Source of the DNA: Methylococcales bacterium
Lineage (GTDB): Bacteria; Pseudomonadota; Gammaproteobacteria; Methylococcales; Methylomonadaceae
NCBI GenBank assembly: GCA_009692395.1
Contig: SHZG01000064.1
Span: forward strand, 1 to 11,555
Direction: 5' to 3'
Length of the DNA stretch: 11,555 nt
Part shown: piece by piece, positions 1-6,832 of the stretch
Layout: each line of letters starts with the position of its first letter
Position numbering within the stretch: position 1 is the first letter of the stretch
Position numbers and translations under genes: made by a program
Notes under the pieces: model-generated
What the model was told of the DNA's origin: nothing
Databases searched by the model: none
The model's input: only the letters and a program-made list of their open reading frames with translations

Positions 1-126
1 TTTCGGACATGGATCAAACGACTCAATCGCAAGACCATTTGCTTCTCAAAACTAGAGTTGATGCACGACACCGTCATCGGTTTGCTTATCAACAAGGTCG
101 AATTCGGGCGCGATATTTATTCATAA
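1..126 (+). CDS. IS1 family transposase, C-terminal fragment
   Basis: This is the last 41 codons of an open frame entering from the left edge. The translation contains RTWIKRLNRKTICFSKLELM followed by a stretch reading HDTVIGLLINKVEFG. It matches, from memory, the conserved end of the IS1 InsB/InsAB' transposase, where an R(L/I)KRL-RKTICFS segment follows the last acidic residue of the DDE catalytic triad. The catalytic residues themselves lie upstream of the window. The gene ends three bases before the IS1 right inverted repeat, as usual for this compact family. Whether the full element uses the classic insA/insB frameshift or a single frame cannot be seen here. Confidence 0.88.
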   Translation, partial: FRTWIKRLNRKTICFSKLELMHDTVIGLLINKVEFGRDIYS

Positions 127-128
127 TT

Positions 129-147
129 ACAGATTTAACCCACTACC
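129..147 (-). repeat. IS1 right terminal inverted repeat (IRR)
   Basis: The 19 bases ACAGATTTAACCCACTACC are the exact reverse complement of the 19 bases at 11408-11426, which begin the second IS1 copy. This identity defines the outer edge of the left element. Confidence 0.9.
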
Positions 148-204
148 TAGGATGGATTTTTATCCTATAACTAGCGTTTTTTTGATTCAACAATGAGGTG
201 CGTT

Positions 205-471
205 ATGGCTATAAAAGAAGAATTCAACAATTTATTAGACAAACTAAAAGCAGAACGAGATGAAATCGGTTTAAAACTGCATCTCGCCTCTATGGAAGCC
301 AAAAAAGAGTTTGAAGCGGCTGAGCAACAATGGCAGCTAGTAAAAGCCAAAGCGGCTGAAATAGCCGATGACTCGGTAGAAACCTCAGAAGAATTCATCG
401 CTAAAGCAAAAGTAGTGGGTGAAGAGCTAAAAGAAACTTACCAACGCGTGACTAAACGGCTTTCTGAATAA
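205..471 (+). CDS. small charged helical (coiled-coil-like) protein, unknown function
   Basis: This encodes an 88-residue protein rich in Lys, Glu, Ala and Gln, with no cysteine, no membrane segment and no signal peptide. From about residue 3 to the end, heptad-like spacing of Leu/Ile/Val/Ala among charged residues predicts one long helix or a helical hairpin. I do not recognise a named family. An ATG at 193 is also in frame, but GAGGTG at 195-200 makes a Shine-Dalgarno sequence for the ATG at 205, so the shorter form is preferred. The gene stands alone between the IS1 end and a strong palindromic terminator, and is probably monocistronic. It could be a cytosolic structural or stress protein, but nothing in the sequence decides this. 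Confidence 0.7.
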   Translation: MAIKEEFNNLLDKLKAERDEIGLKLHLASMEAKKEFEAAEQQWQLVKAKAAEIADDSVETSEEFIAKAKVVGEELKETYQRVTKRLSE

Positions 472-476
472 TCATT

Positions 477-509
477 AAAACGCCGAGGTTTTTAAAACCT
501 CGGCGTTTT
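477..509 (+). terminator. 33-base perfect palindrome, intrinsic terminator-like
   Basis: Two 16-base arms (477-492 and 494-509) are perfectly complementary around a single central T. The stem contains the GC-rich core CGCCGAGG/CCTCGGCG and ends in a T tract, with an A tract on the other side. It begins 5 bases after the stop of the small helical protein and can act as a terminator in either direction. It shares its central 19 bases with the palindrome at 9608-9640, so it may also be a member of a dispersed repeat family. Confidence 0.85.
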
Positions 510-606
510 CTTACAGTGATACCCCCGTACTATCTTCATCAAATACTGGAATGCTACCTAAATTCATTTACACTTCGAGTACGCATTACTCATTTAAAGA
601 CTCGTT

Positions 607-610
607 AGGA
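607..610 (+). promoter_or_regulatory. Shine-Dalgarno sequence deciding the LysM protein start
   Basis: AGGA lies six bases upstream of the ATG at 617. That ATG is followed directly by a typical signal peptide, which supports it over the in-frame ATG at 551. Confidence 0.6.
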
Positions 611-616
611 ATCAAC

Positions 617-1726
617 ATGGCTTTTCAAAAACGTTTTGGATTTATTATTCCGCTCATTTTCAGCATGGCTGTGGGGGCTGACGAACTACAAATAAAACCC
701 AATCACCCTGAGCAGTATACGGTGGTCAGACATGATACGTTATGGGCTATATCGGGGAAATTTTTACAGCATCCGTCGCAATGGCCGACGTTATGGCAAA
801 CAAACCCGCAGATTAAAAACCCGAATCTTATCTACCCTGGTGATACTCTTTATTTTTCAATGGTCAACGGCAAGCCGCAGTTAAGTCTTACCCGCAATCC
901 ACAACAAGCCAATATTGCGACAAACTGCATTCTTAAAGAAGAAGATTTTAAAAATGGGCGCAAAGATTTCGCCTTGGATAAAAACGGCAAACTAAAACCC
1001 TGTATTCGAGAATCTGACATTGAACAACCGATTAAATTAATTCCTTATCATGAAATTGCAAAATATTTAAGCTCGCCCAAAGTAGTCGGCGAAAACGAAC
1101 TTAATCAGAACCCTTATGTGGTTGATATGGCGGCTGATCATGTTGTTACTGGTGCGGGTGATAAAATTTATGTCCGCGCAATCGACGCGCCACAAGGGGC
1201 TGAATATATGGTGTACCGTGCAGGCGATACTTTTATTGATGCCGATACCCAAGAAATTTTAGGGTATGAAGCCAGATATATTGCGCAAGTTACTTTGCAA
1301 CAAGCAGGCGATCCCGCTACCTTAATGGTTACGCAATCAAATAGTGAAATTCGTATGGGCGATCGCGTTATGCCCAAAGTAGATGATGAAATTAGTCTCA
1401 ATTATTTTGCTAGACCACCAGAGCAACCCATAAGCGGTAGCATCATTAGCGTACTCAGTGGTGTCTCACAAATCGGCGTGGATAACGTGGTCGTGATTGA
1501 TAAAGGGGCGCGCGATGGGCTGTTAGCAGGTCATGAACTGGACATTTATCAAAATAATGGCTCAGTTAGAGACCCTTACAGTGCTGTCAAAAGTGCGACT
1601 GTACAACTGCCTGATGAACAAGCAGGTATGTTGATGGTGTTTCGTACCTTTGACCGTGTCAGTTATGCGTTAGTCATGGAAGCACAAAAGCCATTACACG
1701 TTTTAGATAGAGTTCAAACCCCCTGA
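617..1726 (+). CDS. exported LysM domain protein
   Basis: This encodes a 369-residue envelope protein. From the ATG at 617 the first 21 residues form a signal peptide: charged MAFQKR, then the hydrophobic stretch FGFIIPLIFSMAV, with likely cleavage after VGA. One LysM domain follows at about residues 34-80 (YTVVRHDTLWAISGKFL and later NLIYPGDTLYF), a fold that binds the glycan of peptidoglycan. The remaining ~290 residues have no motif I can name. LysM proteins of this type commonly precede dprA in gammaproteobacteria, and the same order is seen here. A longer reading from 551 adds 22 residues that do not resemble an export signal. The stop overlaps a possible CTG start for dprA, suggesting coupled translation. 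The periplasmic location is inferred from the signal peptide and LysM domain. Confidence 0.88.
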   Translation: MAFQKRFGFIIPLIFSMAVGADELQIKPNHPEQYTVVRHDTLWAISGKFLQHPSQWPTLWQTNPQIKNPNLIYPGDTLYFSMVNGKPQLSLTRNPQQANIATNCILKEEDFKNGRKDFALDKNGKLKPCIRESDIEQPIKLIPYHEIAKYLSSPKVVGENELNQNPYVVDMAADHVVTGAGDKIYVRAIDAPQGAEYMVYRAGDTFIDADTQEILGYEARYIAQVTLQQAGDPATLMVTQSNSEIRMGDRVMPKVDDEISLNYFARPPEQPISGSIISVLSGVSQIGVDNVVVIDKGARDGLLAGHELDIYQNNGSVRDPYSAVKSATVQLPDEQAGMLMVFRTFDRVSYALVMEAQKPLHVLDRVQTP

Positions 1727-1776
1727 ATACCAACACCCACCCCCAAGATAACGACCTAAAATACTGGCTCGCGCTC

Positions 1777-2628
1777 TTGCGCACACCAGCAATTGGTTGC
1801 CGCACCTTTCTTAAAATTTTACACACTCACACGCCCGAACAGTTATTTGCTGAATCAGCAACTAACTGTGCGCGTTTAGGTTTAAAAAACGAAAGCATTG
1901 ACGCACTTAAAAACCCAGATTGGGCAGTTATTGACAACGATTTAGCGTGGTTAGAGCAGACCAATAACTGGGCAATCACCATTGAAGACCCACTGTATCC
2001 ACCATTACTGAAAGAACTGAGCGACCCACCGCCATTATTATTTGTCCGTGGTAATGTCGCTTTATTGACCTTACCGCACATTGCCATTGTCGGGAGTCGT
2101 AATCCGTCCACGATGGGCAAAGAAACGGCGTTTGAATTTGCTAAAAGTCTCAGTCACTGCGGCTTTGTTATTACCAGCGGTTTGGCACTAGGTATTGATG
2201 CCGCCAGCCATCAAGGTGCATTAAGTGTTGGTGGTTTCACCATTGCGGTGGCAGGGACTGGCTTAGATAGAGTGTATCCAGCACGGCACAAAGACCTCGC
2301 CCTTGAAATTGTGAATAGCGGCGCGATGGTGTCTGAATTCCCCCCAGGAACAACGGCTAAAGCCAATCATTTTCCGCGCCGCAATCGCATTATCAGCGGC
2401 TTGAGTCAGGGGTTATTAGTCGTTGAAGCCGCTAAACAAAGCGGCTCACTCATTACTGCCCGCATGGCTCTTGAACAAAACCGTGAAGTATTTGCCATTC
2501 CAGGAAGCATTCATAATCCACTAGCACGCGGTTGTAACGCTCTCATCCGCGAAGGCGCGAAACTTGTCGAAACCACCCAAGATATTCTCGAAGAACTTAA
2601 TCAATATAATCAACAACCTACGAATTGA
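1777..2628 (+). CDS. dprA: DNA-processing protein DprA, N-terminal and Rossmann-fold part
   Basis: DprA (Smf) binds incoming single-stranded DNA and loads RecA during natural transformation. The DprA Rossmann-like domain is clear: VGSRNP at residues 105-110, SGLALGID at 134-141, then GTGLDRVYPARH, FPRRNRIISGLS and VVEAAKQSGSLITA. The coordinates use the TTG at 1777, but similarity appears to begin earlier (YWLALLRTPAIG, codons from about 1759). The frame is open back to a stop at 1708-1710 and holds no ATG, GTG or other TTG, only a CTG at 1723 overlapping the preceding gene's TGA. At 283 residues (about 301 from the CTG) the protein is short for the family, usually about 360-380, because an in-frame TGA at 2626-2628 cuts it before the winged-helix domain. 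The conserved core itself is uninterrupted. Confidence 0.9.
   Translation: MRTPAIGCRTFLKILHTHTPEQLFAESATNCARLGLKNESIDALKNPDWAVIDNDLAWLEQTNNWAITIEDPLYPPLLKELSDPPPLLFVRGNVALLTLPHIAIVGSRNPSTMGKETAFEFAKSLSHCGFVITSGLALGIDAASHQGALSVGGFTIAVAGTGLDRVYPARHKDLALEIVNSGAMVSEFPPGTTAKANHFPRRNRIISGLSQGLLVVEAAKQSGSLITARMALEQNREVFAIPGSIHNPLARGCNALIREGAKLVETTQDILEELNQYNQQPTN
2626..2628 (+). other. in-frame TGA separating DprA core from its winged-helix domain
   Basis: The TGA, followed by C, lies in the linker between two DprA domains. The downstream winged-helix frame at 2641 is in exactly the same reading frame, with four sense codons between the stop and its ATG. No frameshift is needed to rejoin them. UGA followed by C is known as a comparatively leaky stop context in bacteria; that readthrough happens here is not shown. 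Confidence 0.75.
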
Positions 2629-2640
2629 CCCATCCCGCCA

Positions 2641-2829
2641 ATGAAATCAATGCTTGACCTAGCGCAACAAACATTATTGAATCGCGTTCTGTTCAGCCCA
2701 ACATCCATTGATGATTTGGTGGTCATAAGCGGCGAATCCGTGGAAATACTGTCATCAATGTTATTGATTTTGGAACTGCAAGGCTACCTAGAAGCAACCG
2801 CTGGCGGTTGCTATACCCGTATAAAATAA
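2641..2829 (+). CDS. DprA C-terminal winged-helix domain, separated by an in-frame stop
   Basis: This 62-residue product resembles the small C-terminal winged-helix (DML1-like) domain normally fused to DprA: a helix with LLNRVLFSPTSIDDLVVISG, then SSMLLILELQGYLEATAGG and a terminal CYTRIK. Family copies show the same order of helix-turn-helix, an LELxG helix and a GGxY hairpin. It lies in the same frame as the upstream dprA part. No convincing Shine-Dalgarno sequence precedes its ATG, so if it is made it would need re-initiation, readthrough of the TGA, or a leaderless-like start. It could be a decayed 3' end of dprA, a truly split gene, or the result of a sequencing error at one base. The domain itself has no internal stops. 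Confidence 0.75.
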   Translation: MKSMLDLAQQTLLNRVLFSPTSIDDLVVISGESVEILSSMLLILELQGYLEATAGGCYTRIK

Positions 2830-2842
2830 CCAGCCACTACTC

Positions 2843-3310
2843 ATGAAAGAAAATATTTTTGATGTTCTGATGTACTTATTTGAAAACTATATGGAAGAAG
2901 CAATTGAAATTTTTCCAGATACCGACGTTATCAGAACAGAATTACTAGAAGCAGGTTTTCAACAAATCGAAGTCAATAAAGCCTTCGACTGGTTGGAGTC
3001 ACTGAGTTCACAAGGGCTAATACAAGCTAATATTGCCCAGACATTTCGCATTTTTTGCCGCCAAGAAAGTGAAAAACTCGATATTGACTGTCGCAATTTA
3101 ATACTATTTCTGGAAAAAAACGGTATTCTAAATGCAACCAATCGAGAAATTGTGATTGATAGAGCAATGGCGTTAGAAGACGAAGACCTCTCGTTGGAAA
3201 AACTAAAATGGATTACCTTGATGGTATTGCTTAGTCAACCCGATGAAGAAATCGCCTTCTCAAGAATGGAAGATTTTGTCTACGATCTCGTGCCAACTTA
3301 CTTACATTAA
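2843..3310 (+). CDS. smg: Smg protein (DUF494)
   Basis: This encodes a 155-residue soluble acidic protein matching the Smg/DUF494 family, recognisable by the opening MKENIFDVLMYLFENYM, the following acidic run, and the ending FSRMEDFVYDLVPTYLH. The length is close to the usual ~155-160. The molecular role of Smg is unknown; the name comes from its position beside smf (dprA). Here it lies 13 bases after the detached DprA winged-helix frame and upstream of topA, the usual gammaproteobacterial arrangement, so it is probably co-transcribed with dprA. No catalytic motif, signal peptide or membrane segment is visible. Confidence 0.92.
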   Translation: MKENIFDVLMYLFENYMEEAIEIFPDTDVIRTELLEAGFQQIEVNKAFDWLESLSSQGLIQANIAQTFRIFCRQESEKLDIDCRNLILFLEKNGILNATNREIVIDRAMALEDEDLSLEKLKWITLMVLLSQPDEEIAFSRMEDFVYDLVPTYLH

Positions 3311-3331
3311 TTTATCGTTTCCATATTGTAG

Positions 3332-3386
3332 GTTGGGTTAGTTGTGAGCCATGAGCTTGTCGAATGGTCGAACAACGTAACCCAAC
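3332..3386. repeat. nested palindromic repeat between smg and topA
   Basis: Arms GTTGGGTTA (3332-3340) and TAACCCAAC (3378-3386) are perfectly complementary, extended inward by GTTG/CAAC with a one-base bulge. The loop carries CATGAGCTTGTCGAATGG (3350-3367), an 18-base stretch repeated exactly at 11365-11382. The structure fills most of the 117-base gap. There is no T tract, so it looks more like a dispersed repeat than an intrinsic terminator. Confidence 0.65.
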
Positions 3387-3427
3387 ATTCACAGCTTAAA
3401 CCCTCACCCACGCCCATTATTGATTAA

Positions 3428-5734
3428 ATGACTAAGCATCTTGTTATTGTAGAATCCCCTGCAAAAGCCAAAACCATCGAGAAATATCTCGGCAAAGACT
3501 TTCAAGTATTGGCTTCTTATGGGCACGTTCGCGACCTAATCCCTAAAGAAGGTGCAGTTGATCCTAATAATGATTTTGCCATGAAATACCAAGTCATTGA
3601 TCGCAATCAAAAGCACGTCGCCGCCATCAGTGCCGCACTGAAAACCGCTGATAGTCTCTATTTAGCCTCTGACCCTGATAGAGAAGGCGAAGCCATTGCG
3701 TGGCATTTATACGAATTGCTCAACGCTAAAAAATTGCTGAAAAACAAACCCGTGCATCGCGTCGTGTTTCACGAAATCACCAAAAAAGCCGTGACTGAAG
3801 CAATTGCCAATCCCACCTCTTTAGACACTAATTTAATTAACGCCCAGCAAGCCCGCCGCGCTTTAGATTATTTAGTCGGCTTTAATTTATCGCCGTTATT
3901 GTGGAAAAAAATTCGCCGTGGCTTATCCGCAGGACGCGTACAAAGCCCCGCATTGCGCATGATAGTTGAGCGTGAATTAGAAATTGAAGCTTTTAAAAGC
4001 CGCGAATACTGGACAATTAATGCCGCTTTAATGGCAGATGAACAAGCCTTCAAAGCCAAATTAACGCACTACAATGGCGAAAAAGTCACCCAATTTCGCA
4101 TTAACAATGCCGAGCTTGCTGAGCAAACCAAACAAACCTTACTCACTGCCGCTAACGGTCAATTAATCGTTAGCAAACAAGAAAAGAAACAACAAAAACG
4201 CAATCCCGCGCCGCCGTTTATTACTTCAACCTTGCAACAAGAAGCCGCGCGTAAACTGGGTTTCACTACCAAACGCACCATGATGGTCGTGCAACAGCTC
4301 TATGAAGGCATTGATTTAGGCGGCGAAACCGCAGGTCTCATCACCTATATGCGTACCGATTCGGTCAATCTGTCGGTCGATGCAGTCGCTGAACTACGCG
4401 AATTAATTGTCGCAAATTACGGCGCGGCAAACCTGCCCAAAGAAGCCAGAACCTTTAAAACTAAAACTAAAAACGCCCAAGAAGCCCACGAAGCCATACG
4501 CCCAACTGCGCCGCGTTACACGCCCAATGACATTAAAAACCACCTGAGCGCGGAACAATTCAAACTCTACGAACTCATCTGGAAACGCACTATTGCCTGC
4601 CAAATGATTCACGCCACGCTTAACAGCGTCTCCGTGGATTTAAGCTGTGCCTCTGGACTGCATATTTTCAGAGCCACAGGTTCAAGCATTGCTAACGCAG
4701 GCTTCATGATTGTTTACCTCGAAGGCAAAGACGACAGCAAAGAAGGTGATGATAAAGAAAATTTTTTGCCCAACCTAGAAGAAGGGCGATTAGTGCCGCT
4801 GACTGACATTATTGCCGCGCAACATTTCACTGAGCCACCGCCCCGTTACGGCGAAGCCAGCTTAGTTAAATCCTTAGAAGAACACGGAATCGGTAGACCA
4901 TCGACCTATTCAGCGATTATTTCCACGCTACAAAACCGTGAATATGTCACCTTAGAAACCAAACGTTTTTATCCCACCGATGTGGGTCGCATCGTGAATA
5001 AATTCTTAACTGAACATTTCACCAAATACGTTGATTACAGTTTTACCGCTAATCTGGAAGATGAATTAGATGCAGTATCGCGTGGTGAAAAAGAATGGAT
5101 TCCACTCATGCACGACTTTTGGAAACCTTTTACCGCGCTGATTACCGACAAAGAAACCAGCGTCCAACGTAAAGATGTCACCCAAGAAGCCATTAATGAA
5201 AAATGCCCTGAATGCGGCAGTCCATTGTCTATTCGTTTAGGTCGCAACGGGCGTTTTATTGGTTGCACGCACTACCCAGAATGCTCCTATACCAGCAATT
5301 TGAATGGCAACACGCAATCCAATGAACCTGAAATAGTTGAAGGACGCGAATGCCCCTTATGCACCTCGCCGTTAGTCTTTAAAACAGGCAAATACGGTAA
5401 ATTTATCGGCTGTAGTGCGTATCCAAAATGTAAACACATTGAACCACTAGAAAAACCTACTGACACAGGCGTTGAATGCCCGCAATGCAAACAAGGCAAC
5501 ATCCTAAAACGTAAATCGGGCAAAGGGAAAATATTTTATTCTTGCAGTAATTATCCTAAATGTGATTACGCATTATGGAATATGCCCATAATTGAAAGCT
5601 GCCCCGAATGCCAATGGCCTATTCTCACCATCAAAGAAACCAAACGCCACGGCGTGGAAAAAGTCTGTCCACAAAAAGACTGTAAATACGTCACGCCTTA
5701 TGAGGGTGACGCGCTAGATGCTCAAGCTGATTGA
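3428..5734 (+). CDS. topA: DNA topoisomerase I (type IA, omega protein)
   Basis: This 768-residue enzyme relaxes negative supercoils by cutting one DNA strand through a phosphotyrosine link. The Toprim domain at the N-terminus has the catalytic Glu9 (VESPAKAKTIEKYLG) and the metal-binding SDPDREGE with Asp82, Asp84 and Glu86. The active-site tyrosine is Tyr307 in GLITYMRTDS. HEAIRPT and EEHGIGRPSTYS, both conserved in the family, are present. The C-terminus carries four cysteine zinc-ribbon modules starting near Cys593, Cys642, Cys684 and Cys725; the last is more divergent. E. coli TopA has 865 residues, so this is a somewhat shorter version with an intact core. It follows smg after a 117-base gap holding a palindromic repeat. 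Housekeeping, and probably essential. Confidence 0.97.
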   Translation: MTKHLVIVESPAKAKTIEKYLGKDFQVLASYGHVRDLIPKEGAVDPNNDFAMKYQVIDRNQKHVAAISAALKTADSLYLASDPDREGEAIAWHLYELLNAKKLLKNKPVHRVVFHEITKKAVTEAIANPTSLDTNLINAQQARRALDYLVGFNLSPLLWKKIRRGLSAGRVQSPALRMIVERELEIEAFKSREYWTINAALMADEQAFKAKLTHYNGEKVTQFRINNAELAEQTKQTLLTAANGQLIVSKQEKKQQKRNPAPPFITSTLQQEAARKLGFTTKRTMMVVQQLYEGIDLGGETAGLITYMRTDSVNLSVDAVAELRELIVANYGAANLPKEARTFKTKTKNAQEAHEAIRPTAPRYTPNDIKNHLSAEQFKLYELIWKRTIACQMIHATLNSVSVDLSCASGLHIFRATGSSIANAGFMIVYLEGKDDSKEGDDKENFLPNLEEGRLVPLTDIIAAQHFTEPPPRYGEASLVKSLEEHGIGRPSTYSAIISTLQNREYVTLETKRFYPTDVGRIVNKFLTEHFTKYVDYSFTANLEDELDAVSRGEKEWIPLMHDFWKPFTALITDKETSVQRKDVTQEAINEKCPECGSPLSIRLGRNGRFIGCTHYPECSYTSNLNGNTQSNEPEIVEGRECPLCTSPLVFKTGKYGKFIGCSAYPKCKHIEPLEKPTDTGVECPQCKQGNILKRKSGKGKIFYSCSNYPKCDYALWNMPIIESCPECQWPILTIKETKRHGVEKVCPQKDCKYVTPYEGDALDAQAD

Positions 5735-5750
5735 TAATATCAGCAATATT

Positions 5751-5776
5751 GTCGGGTTACGCTACGTTAATCCGAC
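5751..5776. repeat. short palindrome downstream of topA
   Basis: Arms GTCGGGTTA (5751-5759) and TAATCCGAC (5768-5776) pair at all positions if one G-T pair is allowed, around an 8-base loop. The arm resembles the GTTGGGTTA arm at 3332, suggesting one repeat family with compensatory changes. No T tract follows, so a terminator role is uncertain. It fills part of the 63-base gap between topA and the ATPase gene. Confidence 0.55.
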
Positions 5777-5797
5777 TCACGAATATATACCATTAAT

Positions 5798-6826
5798 ATG
5801 TTAAAAAAACTTACTTTAGACAATATCACTACTTTTCAACACGCGGAATTTAATTTCTCCAAAGGTATTAATATTATCATTGGTGAAAATTCTAGTGGAA
5901 AAAGTCATGTATTAAAAATGGCTTATAGTGTTGCTACCGTTTGGGAGCAATGCGGTAAAGATGATTGGCGCGAACGATTAGTTAAAAAACTGCATGGTGT
6001 ATTTGGAATTGAAGAATTATGTGAATTATATAATCGTAATACATTAATTTCTTCTGAAAACCACAGTGTTACCTTAGAATTTTTTGTTGATCATAAAAGC
6101 GAAATTCAAAAACTAAGTTTTGATATAAATAAGCGAGATAACATTAAATTTAATGGTAATAATCCTACTGCACCACTTTTAAATAAACCAATATTTTTTC
6201 CAGCTAAAGAAGTATTGTCTATTTTTCCTAACTTCATTAGCTTATATGAAAAATATGCCTTATCCTTTGATGAAACTTATTATGATTTATGTAAAGCTAT
6301 TGATAATCCATTATTAAAAGAACCAAATCAAGTTCTTATTGATAAAGTAGAATCTATTATGGGTGGTAAAGTTGTATTTAAAGGAAATCATTTTTATCTA
6401 CAAATGGAAAGTGGAGAAATAAATATTTTTATGGTTGCAGAAGGTTGGCGTAAATTAGGAATGTTATCGTATTTAATCGCCAACGATTCATTAAAAGAAA
6501 ATAGCATTTTATTTTGGGATGAGCCTGAAACTAATTTAAATCCACGTTTAATCAAACAATTAGCGGATTTTCTAGTTGAATTAAGTCAACATAATATTCA
6601 AATAATTATTGCAACCCACAATTTATTTTTGATGAAATATTTTGATTTTTTACTTAAACAATCAAATAATACTATTCCTGCCGCCTTTTTTAGTTTAGTG
6701 AAAACCGAAAAAGGTGTTTTAGTAGAACAAGGTGAACGATTAAATCAATTAACCACCATTGCCGCATTAGAAGAAGAATTAGCCTTGTATGACCAAGAAC
6801 AAGCATTGATGTATAGTCAATGGTAA
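5798..6826 (+). CDS. AAA/ABC-type ATPase (OLD/RecF-like head), possible defence ATPase
   Basis: This encodes a 342-residue ATPase of the SMC/RecF/OLD class. The N-terminus is a strand followed by Walker A, GENSSGKS at residues 29-36. An insert of about 150 residues follows, then an ABC-like signature segment VAEGWRKLGML near 213-223, Walker B ILFWDEPETNLNP with Asp241 and Glu242, and an IATHN switch with His274. All parts needed for ATP hydrolysis are present. There is no Toprim nuclease domain after the ATPase, unlike OLD or GajA, and no long coiled coil. It lies 6 bases upstream of a gene with a nuclease-like core, so the pair probably acts as one complex. The gene is strikingly AT-rich (14 G+C of 60 bases at 6241-6300, versus 29 of 60 in topA at 3841-3900), a sign of transfer. 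The substrate is unknown. Confidence 0.88.
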   Translation: MLKKLTLDNITTFQHAEFNFSKGINIIIGENSSGKSHVLKMAYSVATVWEQCGKDDWRERLVKKLHGVFGIEELCELYNRNTLISSENHSVTLEFFVDHKSEIQKLSFDINKRDNIKFNGNNPTAPLLNKPIFFPAKEVLSIFPNFISLYEKYALSFDETYYDLCKAIDNPLLKEPNQVLIDKVESIMGGKVVFKGNHFYLQMESGEINIFMVAEGWRKLGMLSYLIANDSLKENSILFWDEPETNLNPRLIKQLADFLVELSQHNIQIIIATHNLFLMKYFDFLLKQSNNTIPAAFFSLVKTEKGVLVEQGERLNQLTTIAALEEELALYDQEQALMYSQW

Positions 6827-6832
6827 AAAAGT

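Larger units (their letters stand above)
1..147 (+). mobile_element. 3' end of an IS1-family insertion sequence
   Basis: The window opens inside the end of an IS1-like transposase gene (stop at 124-126) and the element finishes with a 19-base terminal inverted repeat at 129-147. The reverse complement of that repeat is identical to the repeat that starts the second IS1 copy at 11408, which fixes the boundary at 147. The 5' part and any target duplication lie outside the window, so completeness cannot be judged. The next gene starts 57 bases away, so this insertion may have replaced its native promoter. Confidence 0.88.

Noticed and set aside
148..167. Short hairpin TAGGAT/ATCCTA just after IS1
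   Set aside because: Six-base AT-rich arms without a following T tract directly after the stem are too weak to call a terminator or operator.
551..616. Longer start for the LysM protein at 551
   Set aside because: The extra 22 residues are not signal-like, while the ATG at 617 has AGGA six bases upstream and is followed by a proper signal peptide.
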